Source: Chamaecyparis obtusa (Eukaryota > Streptophyta > Pinopsida > Cupressales > Cupressaceae). From it: a DNA stretch of 64,000 nucleotides. Positions 12,427 through 24,127 of the stretch are shown here, piece by piece; position 1 is the first letter of the stretch, and every line of letters begins with the position of its first letter. The notes under the pieces are model-generated. The model made no database searches and was not told the DNA's origin. It saw only the letters and a list, made by a program, of their open reading frames with translations. The DNA lies in NCBI GenBank assembly GCA_027943335.1, contig BSBK01005648.1, positions 919,001-983,000 on the forward strand, written 5' to 3'. Position numbers and translations under genes: made by a program.

Positions 12427-12964
12427 CTATTAGTGGTCAAAAATCCTCCTAGGATCCACTATTCTCCACATGTCAATATCCTCTCAAACTCTAATCTCTA
12501 TTGGATCATGTTCACTATGTAACATCACTTTTTTTGGTTTCTTTTACTCAATACCCTTCAACATGTCTTACCTATCCCATTCTAGATCACTTGATTGGAC
12601 CAAATACCCTACACTTGAGTCACCCTACACCCTATCATATGGAGAAGCCTATTCAATCTTTATTTCAAGAACCAAGACACCCTGATGTAGATCCAAGTGG
12701 ATCACTTCTCAAATCCTATTCATCAAGGATAAATTCATAAAAGATATTATGAGATACAAATACTGATAGCATGAATCCCAATCTAGTTCACCATTCACCA
12801 AGTTTAGATCACTTCAAGGATCCAATTGGATACCCTTCCCCAAGACCATTTAATGGTCAATGCTCTTCTATTGGCTAGCTTTCCTTCCACTATACTCATC
12901 ACCCTAAATTTTTAACACATTCATTTGATCCTTCCACACATATTGTAGTTTGTGCTTATTGTAT
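12427..12964. other. No gene recognised
   Basis: AT-rich sequence with short frames on the plus strand but no motif, LTR edge or repeat that I can identify. Confidence 0.5.
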
Positions 12965-13960
12965 TTATGAGATGGGAGTTACTAAATACAATTCTTTCTG
13001 TTGTTTTACTGCACGTAATAGATTTGTTTCCTCCAAATCTCTATCATCTTTGTCTCCACTACAACTATGCAGGGTTAACTCAGAAAGATCCATATTAATA
13101 GCTTCAAGTTCAAGTTTTGTAATTATGTTTTCTTCATAGATAGATCTAATCTTCTCCAACAATTTTTTTCTATCTTCTTGCATACACTTGATAGAATATT
13201 GAAGAGATTTATCTTTCTTGATTCCTTCAGCAAAATTACTACTAACATTTTGAAGAGACTCATGCGTTGTAGTTAGCTCATCTCATAATTCACTCTCTTT
13301 CCATCACTTCTTTCTTTTTTCTCCTACAATCATCTAGTGATCTTTTCAAAGGGTTAATGTCTAATTGAATGGTTTTGTTCTGAAAATCAATAACTGGTAT
13401 TCTCCATTTCTTTATTTATATTAGACTGCAAAGTTGATAATTGTCCTTCCTTGGCTTGAAGCTCCATATTAAATATTTGGAATTGGTTTTTTAAATTGAT
13501 TTCCTCTTTTATATTATCTATTGCCCCTTCTAATACCCCTTATAGAGCTTCTTGAAATTTTTCTCCAATCATGAAATGCTTACATCATGGTCACCAATAG
13601 TTTTTAAGGAAGCTTCATAATCTTGCTTGATGTTGGTCAACTTGTTCCCCAACTCTTGATTTCCTTCTTGTAGATTTTCAATTTGCATCACATAAAGAGA
13701 AACATTATTCTCCAATTTCTTCTAATTATCAAGTTCACCTCGTAGTTGGTCATGTATGTACTATGAAATAAAGTTACAATTCCACTTGTTCAATTACCTC
13801 ATATTGTTGTGTAATGTCTATTTTTAAATAAGATATCTCTATTTATTTTTCCCACAAAGTATCATTCTTGATACTCAAATTTTGTTCCAAAGTAGTGCAT
13901 TTTTTGTTGCATAAAGTTAGCTCCTTGTTTGTACCATTTAAGGCCTTGTCAATGTCTTCC
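12965..13960 (-). pseudogene. Decayed coiled-coil coding region, unknown
   Basis: Read on the minus strand with several stops and frame changes, this stretch keeps long heptad-like, Glu/Lys/Leu/Asn-rich runs: MEDIDKALNGTNKEL near 13960, then MQIENLQEGNQELGN near 13690, and the longest open piece at 13183-12965 (MQEDRKKLLEKIRSIYEEN...). Such composition over 1 kb is unlikely by chance and points to a lost coiled-coil protein. I cannot name it. It could be a retroelement accessory frame or a processed host gene; no LTR or poly(A) edge was found. Confidence 0.5.
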
Positions 13961-14255
13961 ATATTTCTATGATTTTCTAATAATGTTTATTGAAATCAAT
14001 GCTCTATGTTTATTTATTTGACTGCTCCATAACTATGATCTATGAATTTTTTCATATGTATTTATGGCTAGTCATTTCCTTTTAATTAAAACTTCTTGTT
14101 ATTTTATAAAGTGATCATTTGGATGAATACTATTGGTAGCATCACTTATCATCCTATATCAGTTCTATAATGAAACTACCTATCTTACTCTTAAATGTTA
14201 AAAACTTTGGACTGTCATTACAAGATTGTTGCATACCTTCAGTATTTGAGAAGAA

Positions 14256-14363
14256 AGTATTCTCATATACTATGAGTTGATTTACCCATGCAATCATTTA
14301 TGCTTGAAAAAATTGCAACTATGCTTGCATGGGTATAAGAAAACCACAATCTATGAGAATACT
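14256..14363. repeat. Imperfect palindrome, about 108 bp
   Basis: Two nested perfect inverted repeats share a centre near 14309: outer arms AGTATTCTCATA (14256-14267) and TATGAGAATACT (14352-14363), inner arms TACCCATGCAA (14283-14293) and TTGCATGGGTA (14325-14335). The sequence between the arms is only partly complementary. Confidence 0.75.
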
Positions 14364-15239
14364 CAGCAACAAATGGAGACAAACAACTTACTTTGGTTTT
14401 TTTCACTTTAAAAAGAATACTATGTTTTTATGGTTGATTAGTGTTTGATCTTCTTATTTCATTCTGACAAGCTGGGCTCAACCCTCATGGGAGCTACATT
14501 TAACTCCACTTGTAAAACTAAAATACCTATCTCTACACATAGAACAAACTGGTTAGAATAAAAAATACTTCACGAGGAAATGGGTATAGTCATTTATCTT
14601 TTATGTGGATTTAGGGAAGCGATAAATAGTATGTGTTTAGCGGTAAATACTCAATGGTAAAATATTAATCTTGGAACACAAACTACATATGATGAAGTTC
14701 TGGATGTGCATCCCAGTAATGCGGGTATTCATTTTCCATTAATTTTTTTAATGTAATTATTCATACAATTAAAATTCTCAAATTGAAATTGGTGTATTAA
14801 TTAATGTAACCTTTTTTATTAATATTTTAGAGCATGTAGTTGGTGGTGACCAAGTGGAGCATGACCTAGGTACACAACATTAGGAACATGGTGTTCCTCC
14901 ATTTGGTAAAGAGGACCACTCTTATTCCTTTAAAATAATTTAATTGCAATTTTTTTATTGAATGAATGTTAGATGTTAACAAGGAATGTAGAGTGATGTT
15001 AGGGGGAGCATATGAGCTTCCACCTTCATGTGGTTGGACCTGTTAAGTAGAGAATATTAAACTATTCTCAAAGAAAAGAGAAGCTCAATAAGATAACACA
15101 CTTTTCTCAATAATGAAATCAGTCACTCCAATCCTTGATCACTCATTATCAAAATTGTAAAATCAAAATATAAACTAAGTACACATTTGCAAAAATTCAA
15201 ATGTAGGCAATGACACTTGTTGCTACAAATAAACCTATA
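14364..15239. other. No gene recognised
   Basis: AT-rich sequence without convincing coding signal on either strand. There is a purine-rich TTAGGGGGAGCATATGAG near 15000 but no LTR edge beside it. Confidence 0.45.
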
Positions 15240-15640
15240 CTAGAGGCTAGGAGGTTATAATGATGGAGCTCTTGGGTAAGAGTTTGTCCTAACTCTTTTA
15301 ATAAAATGAGGATCCAAATTAGCCTCCGCTAGGATCTCAATATCACAAGGCTTAAGAAAATTATTATCAACAACAATCCAATCAGACACTGGGCCAATCT
15401 CTTCAAGGTTAAATTGCTTGAAATCCTCAATAGTTCAATTTAAACTGACAAGTATATTAAAAGTCTTACCTTGATCTTTCTTTCACTCCAAGAAGAGGTT
15501 GTGGTGAACAAAATCCAAGTCATTTATTTGTTGTTGTGTTAGGCGGTTTTGTTTCTTGAAATGCATGTGTTAAAATACTCCAAGTACACTCACAAGCAGA
15601 TGAGATACATGGATGATACAAAGTGTGTCTCACTATCCAT
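15240..15640 (-). pseudogene. hAT transposase C-terminal (dimerisation) fossil
   Basis: On the minus strand, across two frames, the end of a hAT-family transposase can be read: an ISSACECTWSI piece near 15600 (hAT proteins usually have SxCERxWS here), then HFKKQNRLTQQQINDLDFVHHN near 15560-15500, the typical dimerisation-domain block. A decayed tail continues to about 15250 (EEIGPVSDWIVVDNN). Stops and at least one frameshift break it. No terminal inverted repeat or 8-bp duplication was found, so only the coding fossil is called. Confidence 0.6.
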
Positions 15641-15695
15641 TTTAAATTTTTGATTTCGTGATTAAAAAAATCTTTAAAATGTCCCTAGAACAAAC

Positions 15696-15803
15696 TAGTG
15701 TCTTTGAATTCAAGAAAATGTTTGTGAATCAATATTTTGAAAACAAAATAGTGTCTTTGAATTCAAGAAATGTTTGTGAATTGAAGAAAATGTTTGTAAA
15801 TTA
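15696..15803. repeat. 53-bp tandem repeat, two copies and a part
   Basis: TAGTGTCTTTGAATTCAAG begins at 15696 and again at 15749. Both continue into AATGTTTGTGAAT, and a third partial copy (TTGAAGAAAATGTTTG) follows at 15781. Confidence 0.85.
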
Positions 15804-16099
15804 ATTTTTTTATTAACATGTTGTTCCTATTTTTTTTCTGTTGGGATTTACCACTAGCTGTTAACTGACGAGATTTAGGATTTATTGTTTTGTAATGAGG
15901 TAGTCCACATGAATTGTTTGGGCTTCCATATGTAACATAAATTCATTGATATATTATACTTGATTACATATGATTTTATAGACATGAATATCTGTGATGT
16001 CAACAAAGTAGGTTCTCCACATTCTTCATTTCCCTCATAATATGCATCATCAACTTCCTAAGTGGTTATAGGAAAATGAAGCTCAACATCATAACAAAT

Positions 16100-16420
16100 A
16101 TTTTTTTTAAAAATTTATTGATAACCGTCGTAATAGTGATGTAAACTAATGATACCATTTGATGGGAATGCTATACTTGTGACGGCATCCCCATCGAAAT
16201 ATTTTTGACATGACCATCACAATTGCGATGACATATCAGTGCTATCGATAGAAGTAGATGTTGGTAATGAGCACTCATTTAATCATAGATGAGCAGCTAT
16301 GTCTGCACCAGAACCATCAGCATTGTGATGACATCATTGATTGTCACACTTTACGGTGCAATAACTATGATGGCTACTTACGACAATTTTTTATCGGTTG
16401 TCTAAAAGTTAGCTGTCAAA
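16100..16420. repeat. Cluster of related short repeats, possibly DNA-transposon subterminal
   Basis: Variants of one short motif recur in both orientations: ACCGTCGTAATAGTGATG, GTGACGGCAT, GACCATCACAATTGCGATGACAT (from about 16213), ACCATCAGCATTGTGATGACAT (from about 16312) and TTACGACAATTTTTTATCGG. Dense subterminal motif variants are typical of CACTA-type transposons, but no CACTA terminus or transposase is seen, so the assignment is only a suggestion. Confidence 0.3.
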
Positions 16421-18685
16421 ATTTGGCACCAAATGTATTAGTGCCTTCTCCAATGTTTTTGTTATTCTTTTATATTTTCAAAATAAATATAATAGATTCA
16501 AATAGATACTCAAAGATCCCATAAACCCCATCAAAATGAGTTACTTGACAAGAGCACCCGCAAAAAACTATGGCATGAAAGATGGACACAAATCATGTAA
16601 AAGTTTCCTAGATGAATGAAAACTATGACAAAGTTTCCTAGATGAATATGAATTGTGTGAAAATGTTCAAGATGAATGTATTTTGTACAAGTGTCACATT
16701 TCCATGTTGGCATTCAATTTTCATGTTAGCATCCTTTGAACTAATAGCCTCACATTTTTATCCTTAAGCCATGTATTTTTCCTAACTAGTGAGCTTCCTG
16801 ACTTTATTGTAGGGCCTCCAAGACACCCTAAAACCTTTTGTGAAGAAAAAATATGAATCTAATACCAAAATTGGGAGAAAACATAAAAAACATGTGGGGA
16901 TAGAGTATGACAAGTGTCCCCAAAGTTATTAGGTGACTCCTACACCTAAGAGAAATATCAAGTGGATCCTAAACATATCCTATCCACCATAAAATACCAT
17001 AAGAAAATCATTATAAATAAAATGGATTCCAATCAACTAGAAATCACAATTGGACCTCATGGGACACTCATTAGGTTGTCCCAAAAGAGCCCAAATTAAC
17101 TCTAATTAACTCAAATATTTACTAAACTAATAAAGAAAGATTAACCAAACAAGGAAATGTCTAAATCAACCTATAAAAAAATAGAAAGTATTTCTATATT
17201 TATTTCAATAACCAATGGAAGTATTCCTATGATAACACCATGATACATCAATAAATAAGAAGCATAAGAATGCATAATTGTACCCAATCCCAGCACCAGG
17301 TCATCTAAAACTATCATCTACAAATATGTTATATTAAATTTCAATCATCCTCTAATTGGAGTGTTCAATATACATATTTTCCATGTTCGCAATACTTATT
17401 TTATAACACATTTGGTTTATAACTTGCAAGAATGACAAGCTAAGAGAGAACATGAGGAGAGTAAGGTAGAGAATATCTCCAAGGTTTATCTCAAACTAAG
17501 TCCATCGGTCCCCAATAGTGGTTTTCAATGCCACCCAACCATGTGGAACCTTTAGGTCCACCCCTCAATTCTTGTGGAGATAGTCACATGGCCCAAATAA
17601 TCAAGAAGGCATGAAACAAGGCTAAAGGATTACATTCACATAAATAAATAAAAGTATATGCATCATCTAAAATCATATTGTGAACATCCAAAATTGATAT
17701 AAAGAACCATATCCTCAAATTAAATCCTAATAATATAAGGGGTAGAAGAAGAACTCAACATAAATTAATAACATGAAGCCATCAAATATAAACCAATTTA
17801 CCATCTAAGAAAATATGTCACCAAATTTCTAACAACAACATGGGATATGTATAAGAACACCACATGAATCCAAAATTAAACATTACCAACATGGAAGGAA
17901 CATCATTATCCTAGTGCTACTCATATCTACAAGGCTAAGTACATATTGAACAGGAATGGTGAGTTTCATCACATAGCTCAAAGAGATGGCTCACACATGA
18001 TTGATTAGTTCTCATATGTAGATGAGGAGACCCAATCATGCTAGATAAATGCTCCATAGATGACCAAGCCTTCCCAACTCATCCTTCATCTATAAAAACA
18101 CTCAAGGCCATTAAAGAGGCATCCACTTTATCTTAGTTCATTTTATTAATGTGTCATTAATTTTTACTTAATTACTAAAATACCCAATGAGTTACCTTGG
18201 TGGCCCCTTTGTGCCTCGACTTCTATTGTACACCACTCCCATCATTGGCCCTATTACCTATCTATGCTCAATGAAATAAAAAATGAAACCAATGACAAAG
18301 ATATCAACTTTCAAGATCAATTTCTTTCATCAATTCAAACACATAACCATCAAACAAACTCAATTGTACAAATGGCCAAAATGCCATAAAATGGATCCAA
18401 TATGGTCCAAAAATGGAAATCTCATATTTAAAACTAATAATCCACATTATAATATCATTTTGAAATCTTCAAAATCCACTTTTCATGAAATTCCAACTTG
18501 GACAAAAAACAATTCATGGAGGCCATTCAACATTGATGAACATTCAAAAATCTCAAAAATTGAAACTTGATAAATAAAAAATTAAAAAAAACACAATGAT
18601 TCCATACTGTACAACATCACAAAATTGAAATAAAATTATCATTTCACCAATCCAATGAAATTTGGTAAGCATTTAATTTTATAAA
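16421..18685. other. No gene recognised
   Basis: AT-rich intergenic-type sequence with a degenerate short repeat (AGTTTCCTAGATGAAT near 16600 and 16637). No coding region, LTR edge or RNA gene could be supported. Confidence 0.45.
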
Positions 18686-19230
18686 TGTTGGTGTAATTAA
18701 GGTATTTTAGCTTGGTTATTTTTCACCTATGTACTAATTATACTTAAGCTTACTTAGGAAATTGCATAGGAGTAGTTGGAAAATTTCCACTTTATATGGA
18801 TTTATCAGGATATTATTATCATATCCACCTATAGTTTACAGACTCTTCCACCTTAAATGGTTGATTCACCTTTTGTGATCTTATCACTTTATCACTCTCC
18901 ACCTTTGTTGCACATAATTTATTATACATTAGAGGATGATCCACCTCTGGTGGACATGTGATTCCACCTTTGTGGATGATAAGTTGTCTTTTTATTATCA
19001 TGTAATGAGAAAAATCCACTTGTCATTTTCTCATTAACTCCTATATTTTTACCTTGGCTATATAACCAAGGGGTCTCCTATGTAATTTCATCTAATTATC
19101 CATTTAGTTATTGTATTGCATTCTTGGTGAGAAAAAATAGTTTTTTTCTTGCCATAATCATTCTCTCTTATTATTGTTCTTTTTTTTTCCTATGTATCTT
19201 GGGTGGCTACCTCCATAGCCAAGTCTTACA
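18686..19230 (+). repeat. Copia-like LTR (545 bp), probably a 5' LTR
   Basis: Begins TGTTGGTGTAATTAAGG and ends CCAAGTCTTACA, followed directly by TGGTATGAGAGC (19231-19242), a Met-type primer site with one change. A TATA box lies at 19059. These features and the TGTTGG...CA ends fit a plant copia 5' LTR. No matching 3' LTR is seen downstream before Ty3-b at 23160, so the partner may lie beyond the nested insertions or be lost. Confidence 0.7.
19059..19066 (+). promoter_or_regulatory. LTR TATA box
   Basis: TATATAAC within GGCTATATAACCAAGG, about 170 bp before the LTR end, a usual place for a retrotransposon promoter. Confidence 0.6.
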
Positions 19231-19242
19231 TGGTATGAGAGC
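19231..19242 (+). other. Primer-binding site after the 18686 LTR
   Basis: TGGTATGAGAGC differs by one base from the Met-type site and starts immediately after the LTR end. Confidence 0.7.
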
Positions 19243-20569
19243 CCATAGAATACAATTGGTTTTCCAATTGAGATATTTGAGTTCATTTTTTGGTGGATTT
19301 GGGAGGTCCTCTTTGTGGATTTATATTGCAGGGAAAAATTATAGCTTACTAGTCTTGTGTCCTCACAACTCACACCCTATTTTGTTCATGTGTCATAATG
19401 GAGAACCCCCCTTTTTGGGGAAGAAACCTTGTCTGTCAGTCACATCGGGTGAGTCATATTGTAACTTTGTGTTTCTAATAGTTCAATGTCTGAGTGTAGA
19501 GGGTCTTTGTTTTTGTTTTCTCTCTTTCTTTCTTTCTTTTTATTCTTTCCTTTTTTCCTCACCTAAGTTGGTATGTTTTGAATTTGGGCATTCGGGGGTG
19601 GTCTCTATACATTGGATCTCCAAAACACCAATGGATCGAAACCATAAAATATTGAAACCCTGATACCCGATGACTGAGGTTGAGGGTGATGTTAGCTTGG
19701 GATCATATATAAAGGGATATACTGCTTGTATCCATGCATATTGCATTCATAGAGATATCAATTTATTTTTTCTTTAAACCTTCAACAATGATTTTTGTGT
19801 GTCTAGTTGAGGAAAACTGTTGATTTTCAGGATCGTCATCCATTTTAGGTGGATTTGTGCCTATTATTATATTCTTCTCTTTCTTTTGGCTTCATTTGGG
19901 TTTTTTCTATTTTATTTCTTATTTTTTGTGTGTGGTATTTGTTGTGGGTCTTTTATTTTTGGTTCTTCTCAAAGCCTTGGTGAATGAGAAGACTTCTTTT
20001 TCAAATCCTAAGCCATGGAAGCCTAAAATTGTCAAAACCATAGTTTTCTCAATATCAAGGTGTTTGGGATCTCATGATCCCCATTCATTGAAGGAGGATT
20101 AGGGACCATGGGACCCCCGATCCCTATGGTTGTAGATTTATGAAGGCTCACCTTTGAGGTTTTGAGATTTTTGTGACCCCTAATCCTTGAAATAGATTTT
20201 TGTGACCCCTAACATGACTATGAAACCTTTGAGCCTAACTATGGGGTTTCAATAGTGTCTCAACCCCAATCCCTAAAAGGGAAATAGGGGATTGAGTACC
20301 CCTAATCCCAGACAATATGTTAGCTACAAGTTTACATACTAAGACTAAGGGTTTCATGGTATCAGGGGTGCTTTGACACCCCAAAACCTAAAATGCTATG
20401 AATATCATTTTTTAAGAGTATTTTTCTCTTTGTTTAAGGGGTTAATTTGGTTTTTATTATAGGTTTTTTCTATTATTTTTGTTTTTTATTAGTGTATTCC
20501 TTGTACTTTTTCTTATTTTCATAGCATAGTTTATTTGGTGCCAATAAATGATGTTGATAGGTGTCACAT
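19243..20569 (+). other. Internal leader, no gene recognised
   Basis: T-rich sequence downstream of the primer site. Short open stretches here (one of 179 codons crosses the LTR end) have low-complexity Phe/Leu/Ser composition and no domain. Repeated phrases around ACCCCTAATCC (20170-20310) suggest a small decayed repeat. Confidence 0.4.
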
Positions 20570-23090
20570 TTTTTTAGCGCAGAACAATAAGGTATGACTA
20601 TAGTAACTCCAATTAAGTTCAATTTTGTAAGCTATAACAAGCCCTCTAATCTAGATAACCTTAATTGTAAGATCATGGATATAGGTATTTGTCACATATA
20701 ATTCAGTGAGTTCCTACAAAGAATAGGGAACCTAAATAATCATACTCTTGATGCTTCCCCATTGGTTATGTCAAGGATGGTTCATGAAACAAGATTTATT
20801 GTATCTATGCAATCGACCAACCTCACCATCACCATTTGTTAACACTACAATCTTGAGGAGAAAAGGATTCTTAACATGCAAGGTGATGTACCTTTAGACA
20901 TAAGGGCAGATAAAATCAAAGAGGTCTTTTACATTCCAATCTCTAATGAATATGCCAAAATCTCAAAGGAGCGAGATGAGAGGTGGTAATTAGATGATCC
21001 CAAAATATATTTTAAGATCAACTAGAATTACTTGGAGAGGCCTTGCAAGATATGCCAACTTGAATCTTCAGAGGGCCCATCTAACTGAATATATGAAGAA
21101 CTATGTTACACTATTAAGTAGATTCTTTGGTTTATCACAAGAAAGGCAGTTAGAGATATATATGGTGCTATAAATTTGATAGTATTTAGAAGATAAAGAA
21201 GATATATTAGGGACAAGTTTTTGGTGATAATCTAGATGAACAACTCTAGAGGGTCAAGATTGAGCCAAAATCCTACACAACCTCATATATTCTTTATCTA
21301 CTTCCTGTCGAGTTTCCTATCCAAGATTAATTGTTAAAGGATCATTATAAGAATAGAATTCATATGTATACCAATTATATCCTTATTTGGTGTGAAAGGA
21401 ATAATTTGAACCATTCATCCCAAAGTATAGTATTGTCAACTATGATTCATTTTTTCTATCATTAGGTGCATTGAGGGATATTTTTCTAAAAGGATGTTGG
21501 TGGAGGCTGCAACCCAAATCAATAAGGTGGTAAATTATTAAATTTAGATTAGAACCTTCACTTAAATTAGGGTTGCAATATATACATTGAAACTCAAGAA
21601 TCTCCAAAGAGACCCCTTAGAAAGGTTAATCTTAATGGAGCTCTATCAAAATATTTTAGATGCACACTGGTTGATAGTCACCAAACATAAACCATATTTC
21701 CAGTTGTTGATTGGCATTTTTTCTCACTCAGCTTAGGATGTGAAAGCTACTAATTTTCTATGCTTGATATGGGATGAATGTACCCTTAATAACCTCTCAA
21801 TATTTTGTGGTAAATTTGACCCCATAGGCACATTTATTCATGTGATGGGAGATCACTTTAAGAATGAGTCACATTTAGGACCAATAGGAAAATTCCTTGG
21901 ATGATTATGAAGCTAGAATTTGAAATTATTACAGGATGAACCTAGATTTAGAAAGGAATGCACTGGGTCTATATATATTAGATCGACATTGGAAATTGGA
22001 CTCTGAAAATGTTTTGTTGTCCCTATACAATGAACATATAATTTTTTATAGGCCAATTTTTAATGTAGAGATATCAATTGATAAACCCAATGACATAGAT
22101 CAATAAGCTAGGAACAAGGTAAATTATATGAAGTATTGGTTAGAAAAACCTTTTAAAATGGATCTCGTTCCCATGAAGAAAAGGGTTGATAAGTTGTTGA
22201 AGTTGGATATAGGAAAAGAAAAGAATATCAACATTCTTATTTTCAAGAAGACCCCATTCATTTCTCTACCTCAAGAAGTTATAGGGTATGTGAGGGAGGT
22301 ATCCACACATTATCATCCTCAAGTCTTGAGGTAGCAAAGGGTGAAGGAAAAGAAGCAAGGATAATCTTCTATTGCTACCTTGTCACCTTTTGTTGATACC
22401 TCATCACCTTATGTTGCTACCCCTTCACCTTCTACTATGGAACCATATTCCTTAGTAGCTCCTACTACTACTACTTCTACTACTAAGATTTCTCCTACAA
22501 TGGATATACCTTACTATTCAAGGCCAAAGACCAATCCCTTCAAGATTAGAGTAAAGAAAGAAAAACCTCAACCTCCTCCCATTTTTTCATAGAGAGTTTA
22601 TTTGTGAGAGCTTAACCTTGGAGAGCCTTCCTTGGAGGACATCTCCAAGCCACCTCAAAATATCATAGTTGAAGGTGAAAAACTGAAGGAATCAAGAGTT
22701 TCTCTAGAGATACACAATGTTAAATTTTATTTGGTGGTAGAATAGTAAATACACATTGAAGATTATTTGCATTCATATGAGTTTGACATTTTAGAGTTTG
22801 AGAATATTCCAAGGTTCAAAGAGTTTTCACATGAACCACAGTTGGGACCCAAAACCATAGGGGTATCTCTATAGGGTATGATTTGGAACTTGGATGGAGA
22901 TGAGGATGAAGAATAAGTTCCCTTAGATACACAAGTTCCTCTAGTCATAGAATAAATATAGGGAAGAAGTGAGGAGGTAGAAAATAAGAAACTGGAGGAG
23001 GAAGAAATACAACAAGAGATAAACTTAGAGGATGAGGAGCTTCAAGAAGAAATGCATTCTCAAATTCCACAAATTGGAGAGGGTAAATAA
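20570..23090 (+). pseudogene. Decayed gene for unknown protein, possibly element-encoded
   Basis: Joined only by eye across many stops and shifts, the plus strand keeps protein-like blocks: LDASPLVMSRMVHETRF (near 20750), GDVPLDIRADKIKEVFYIP (near 20885), LMELYQNILDAHWLIVTKH (near 21630), an intact 68-codon piece at 22128-22334 (KMDLVPMKKRVDKLLKLD), a Pro/Ser/Thr-rich stretch at 22380-22592 and a Glu-rich tail to about 23090. I do not recognise the family. It follows an LTR and primer site and lacks reverse transcriptase, so it may belong to a non-autonomous element. The DKIKEVF block loosely recalls DEIREVF in the Ty3-c LTR protein. Ty3-b cuts it off at 23160. Confidence 0.45.
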
Positions 23091-23159
23091 TAGATTCAAG
23101 AATAGCCTATAGAAAAATGGAGCTGCAAAAAGAGGAGGCTCTAGGAGAGAAAGGTGAAG

Positions 23160-23817
23160 TGATGTGGGAGCATCTCGGGTTCTTGGAAATCCTGTATCAC
23201 CAAAAACAAGTTAGAATTGTTAGATGTTCTCGGTAGATACTTTTGGGCTCTCGATGATGTATTCCTTTTTTCACCGACAAGGCTCAATTTTTGCTTGGTT
23301 CCTTCATTCACCAAGTTTCTTTGGTGTTCACTGAGTTTATTTTCATGTTGCTCGGTAATCTTGCTCATCGAGTGGTTTATTTTGGATTTTTGTTAAGGCT
23401 GACTCGTGCATTTAATTTTGGTCAAGGATTTTATGGTTTCATTGATCATTGGGAAGCATGTGGACCTAGATCTGGTCATTCCCTTCCCTAATGTTGGATC
23501 CAAAGCCTAATTTGTTTCGATAGCCTCTTGTATAAATAGAAAAGTATGTTGTAACTTTAGGGGGGAGTTTTTAGTGAAGTGATAGGATCTGAAAGTTGGA
23601 TCCTCGATGTTGGAGGACTCTAATTCTGGAATTATGATTGTATTTGGCCATAACTGGGAAGGCCTTATAGCCTAACATGTATGAAGTTATTGATGAATAA
23701 TAAATGAATGTTTTTCATTCTCTCTCTCCCCACTTGTGTTTTTCTTCTATGTGTTGATTTTGTAGGAGGTTGGTGATTTGGTTGTCCCTTTGGCCCTTTT
23801 CCCCATCCTCCGTTGCA
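23160..23817 (+). repeat. Ty3-b 5' LTR (658 bp)
   Basis: Starts TGATGTGGGAGCATCTCGGG and ends CCGTTGCA five bases before the primer site. Its first 33 bp match 28437-28469 with a few changes, which identifies the broken 3' LTR. Confidence 0.8.
23531..23538 (+). promoter_or_regulatory. Ty3-b LTR TATA box
   Basis: TATAAATA within CTTGTATAAATAGAAAAG, mid-LTR, a likely start of element transcription. Confidence 0.6.
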
Positions 23818-23822
23818 TTAGG

Positions 23823-23834
23823 TGGTATCATAGC
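23823..23834 (+). other. Ty3-b primer-binding site
   Basis: TGGTATCATAGC, one base off the Met-type site, five bases after the LTR end. Confidence 0.75.
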
Positions 23835-24127
23835 GAGGTTAGATCTTGATCTAGATTTGTGAATTTAGGTCTTTTGTCAAAGGTTCCTTCTTGTAAGCCC
23901 TAGTTGGTATTTTTTGTGGGTGGCAGATTGCGATCTGACCTACAATTGTAGAGGGTTTCAAGATGGTTTGTGGGAGGTGAGATGTAGATCTAGGCTTAGT
24001 TGACATGCTAAGATAAATTTCTACTAGGTTAGAAGCTGTTGAGACAACCCAACGCCAAGGAAGACATCTTGAGGATGTTAGTGACGAAGAAGCTGAAGAT
24101 GAACAAGGTGAAACAAAACTTGCACCT

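Noticed and set aside
12055..12740. Short plus-strand frames
   Set aside because: 60-80 codons, no motif, partly within the Copia-a LTR and a microsatellite.
19124..19663. 179-codon plus-strand frame
   Set aside because: It crosses an LTR end and primer site, has low-complexity Phe/Ser/Leu composition, and shows no domain.
22380..22592. Small Pro/Ser/Thr-rich protein as a separate gene
   Set aside because: The same strand has protein-like blocks on both sides, so it is better read as part of the decayed 20570-23090 coding region.
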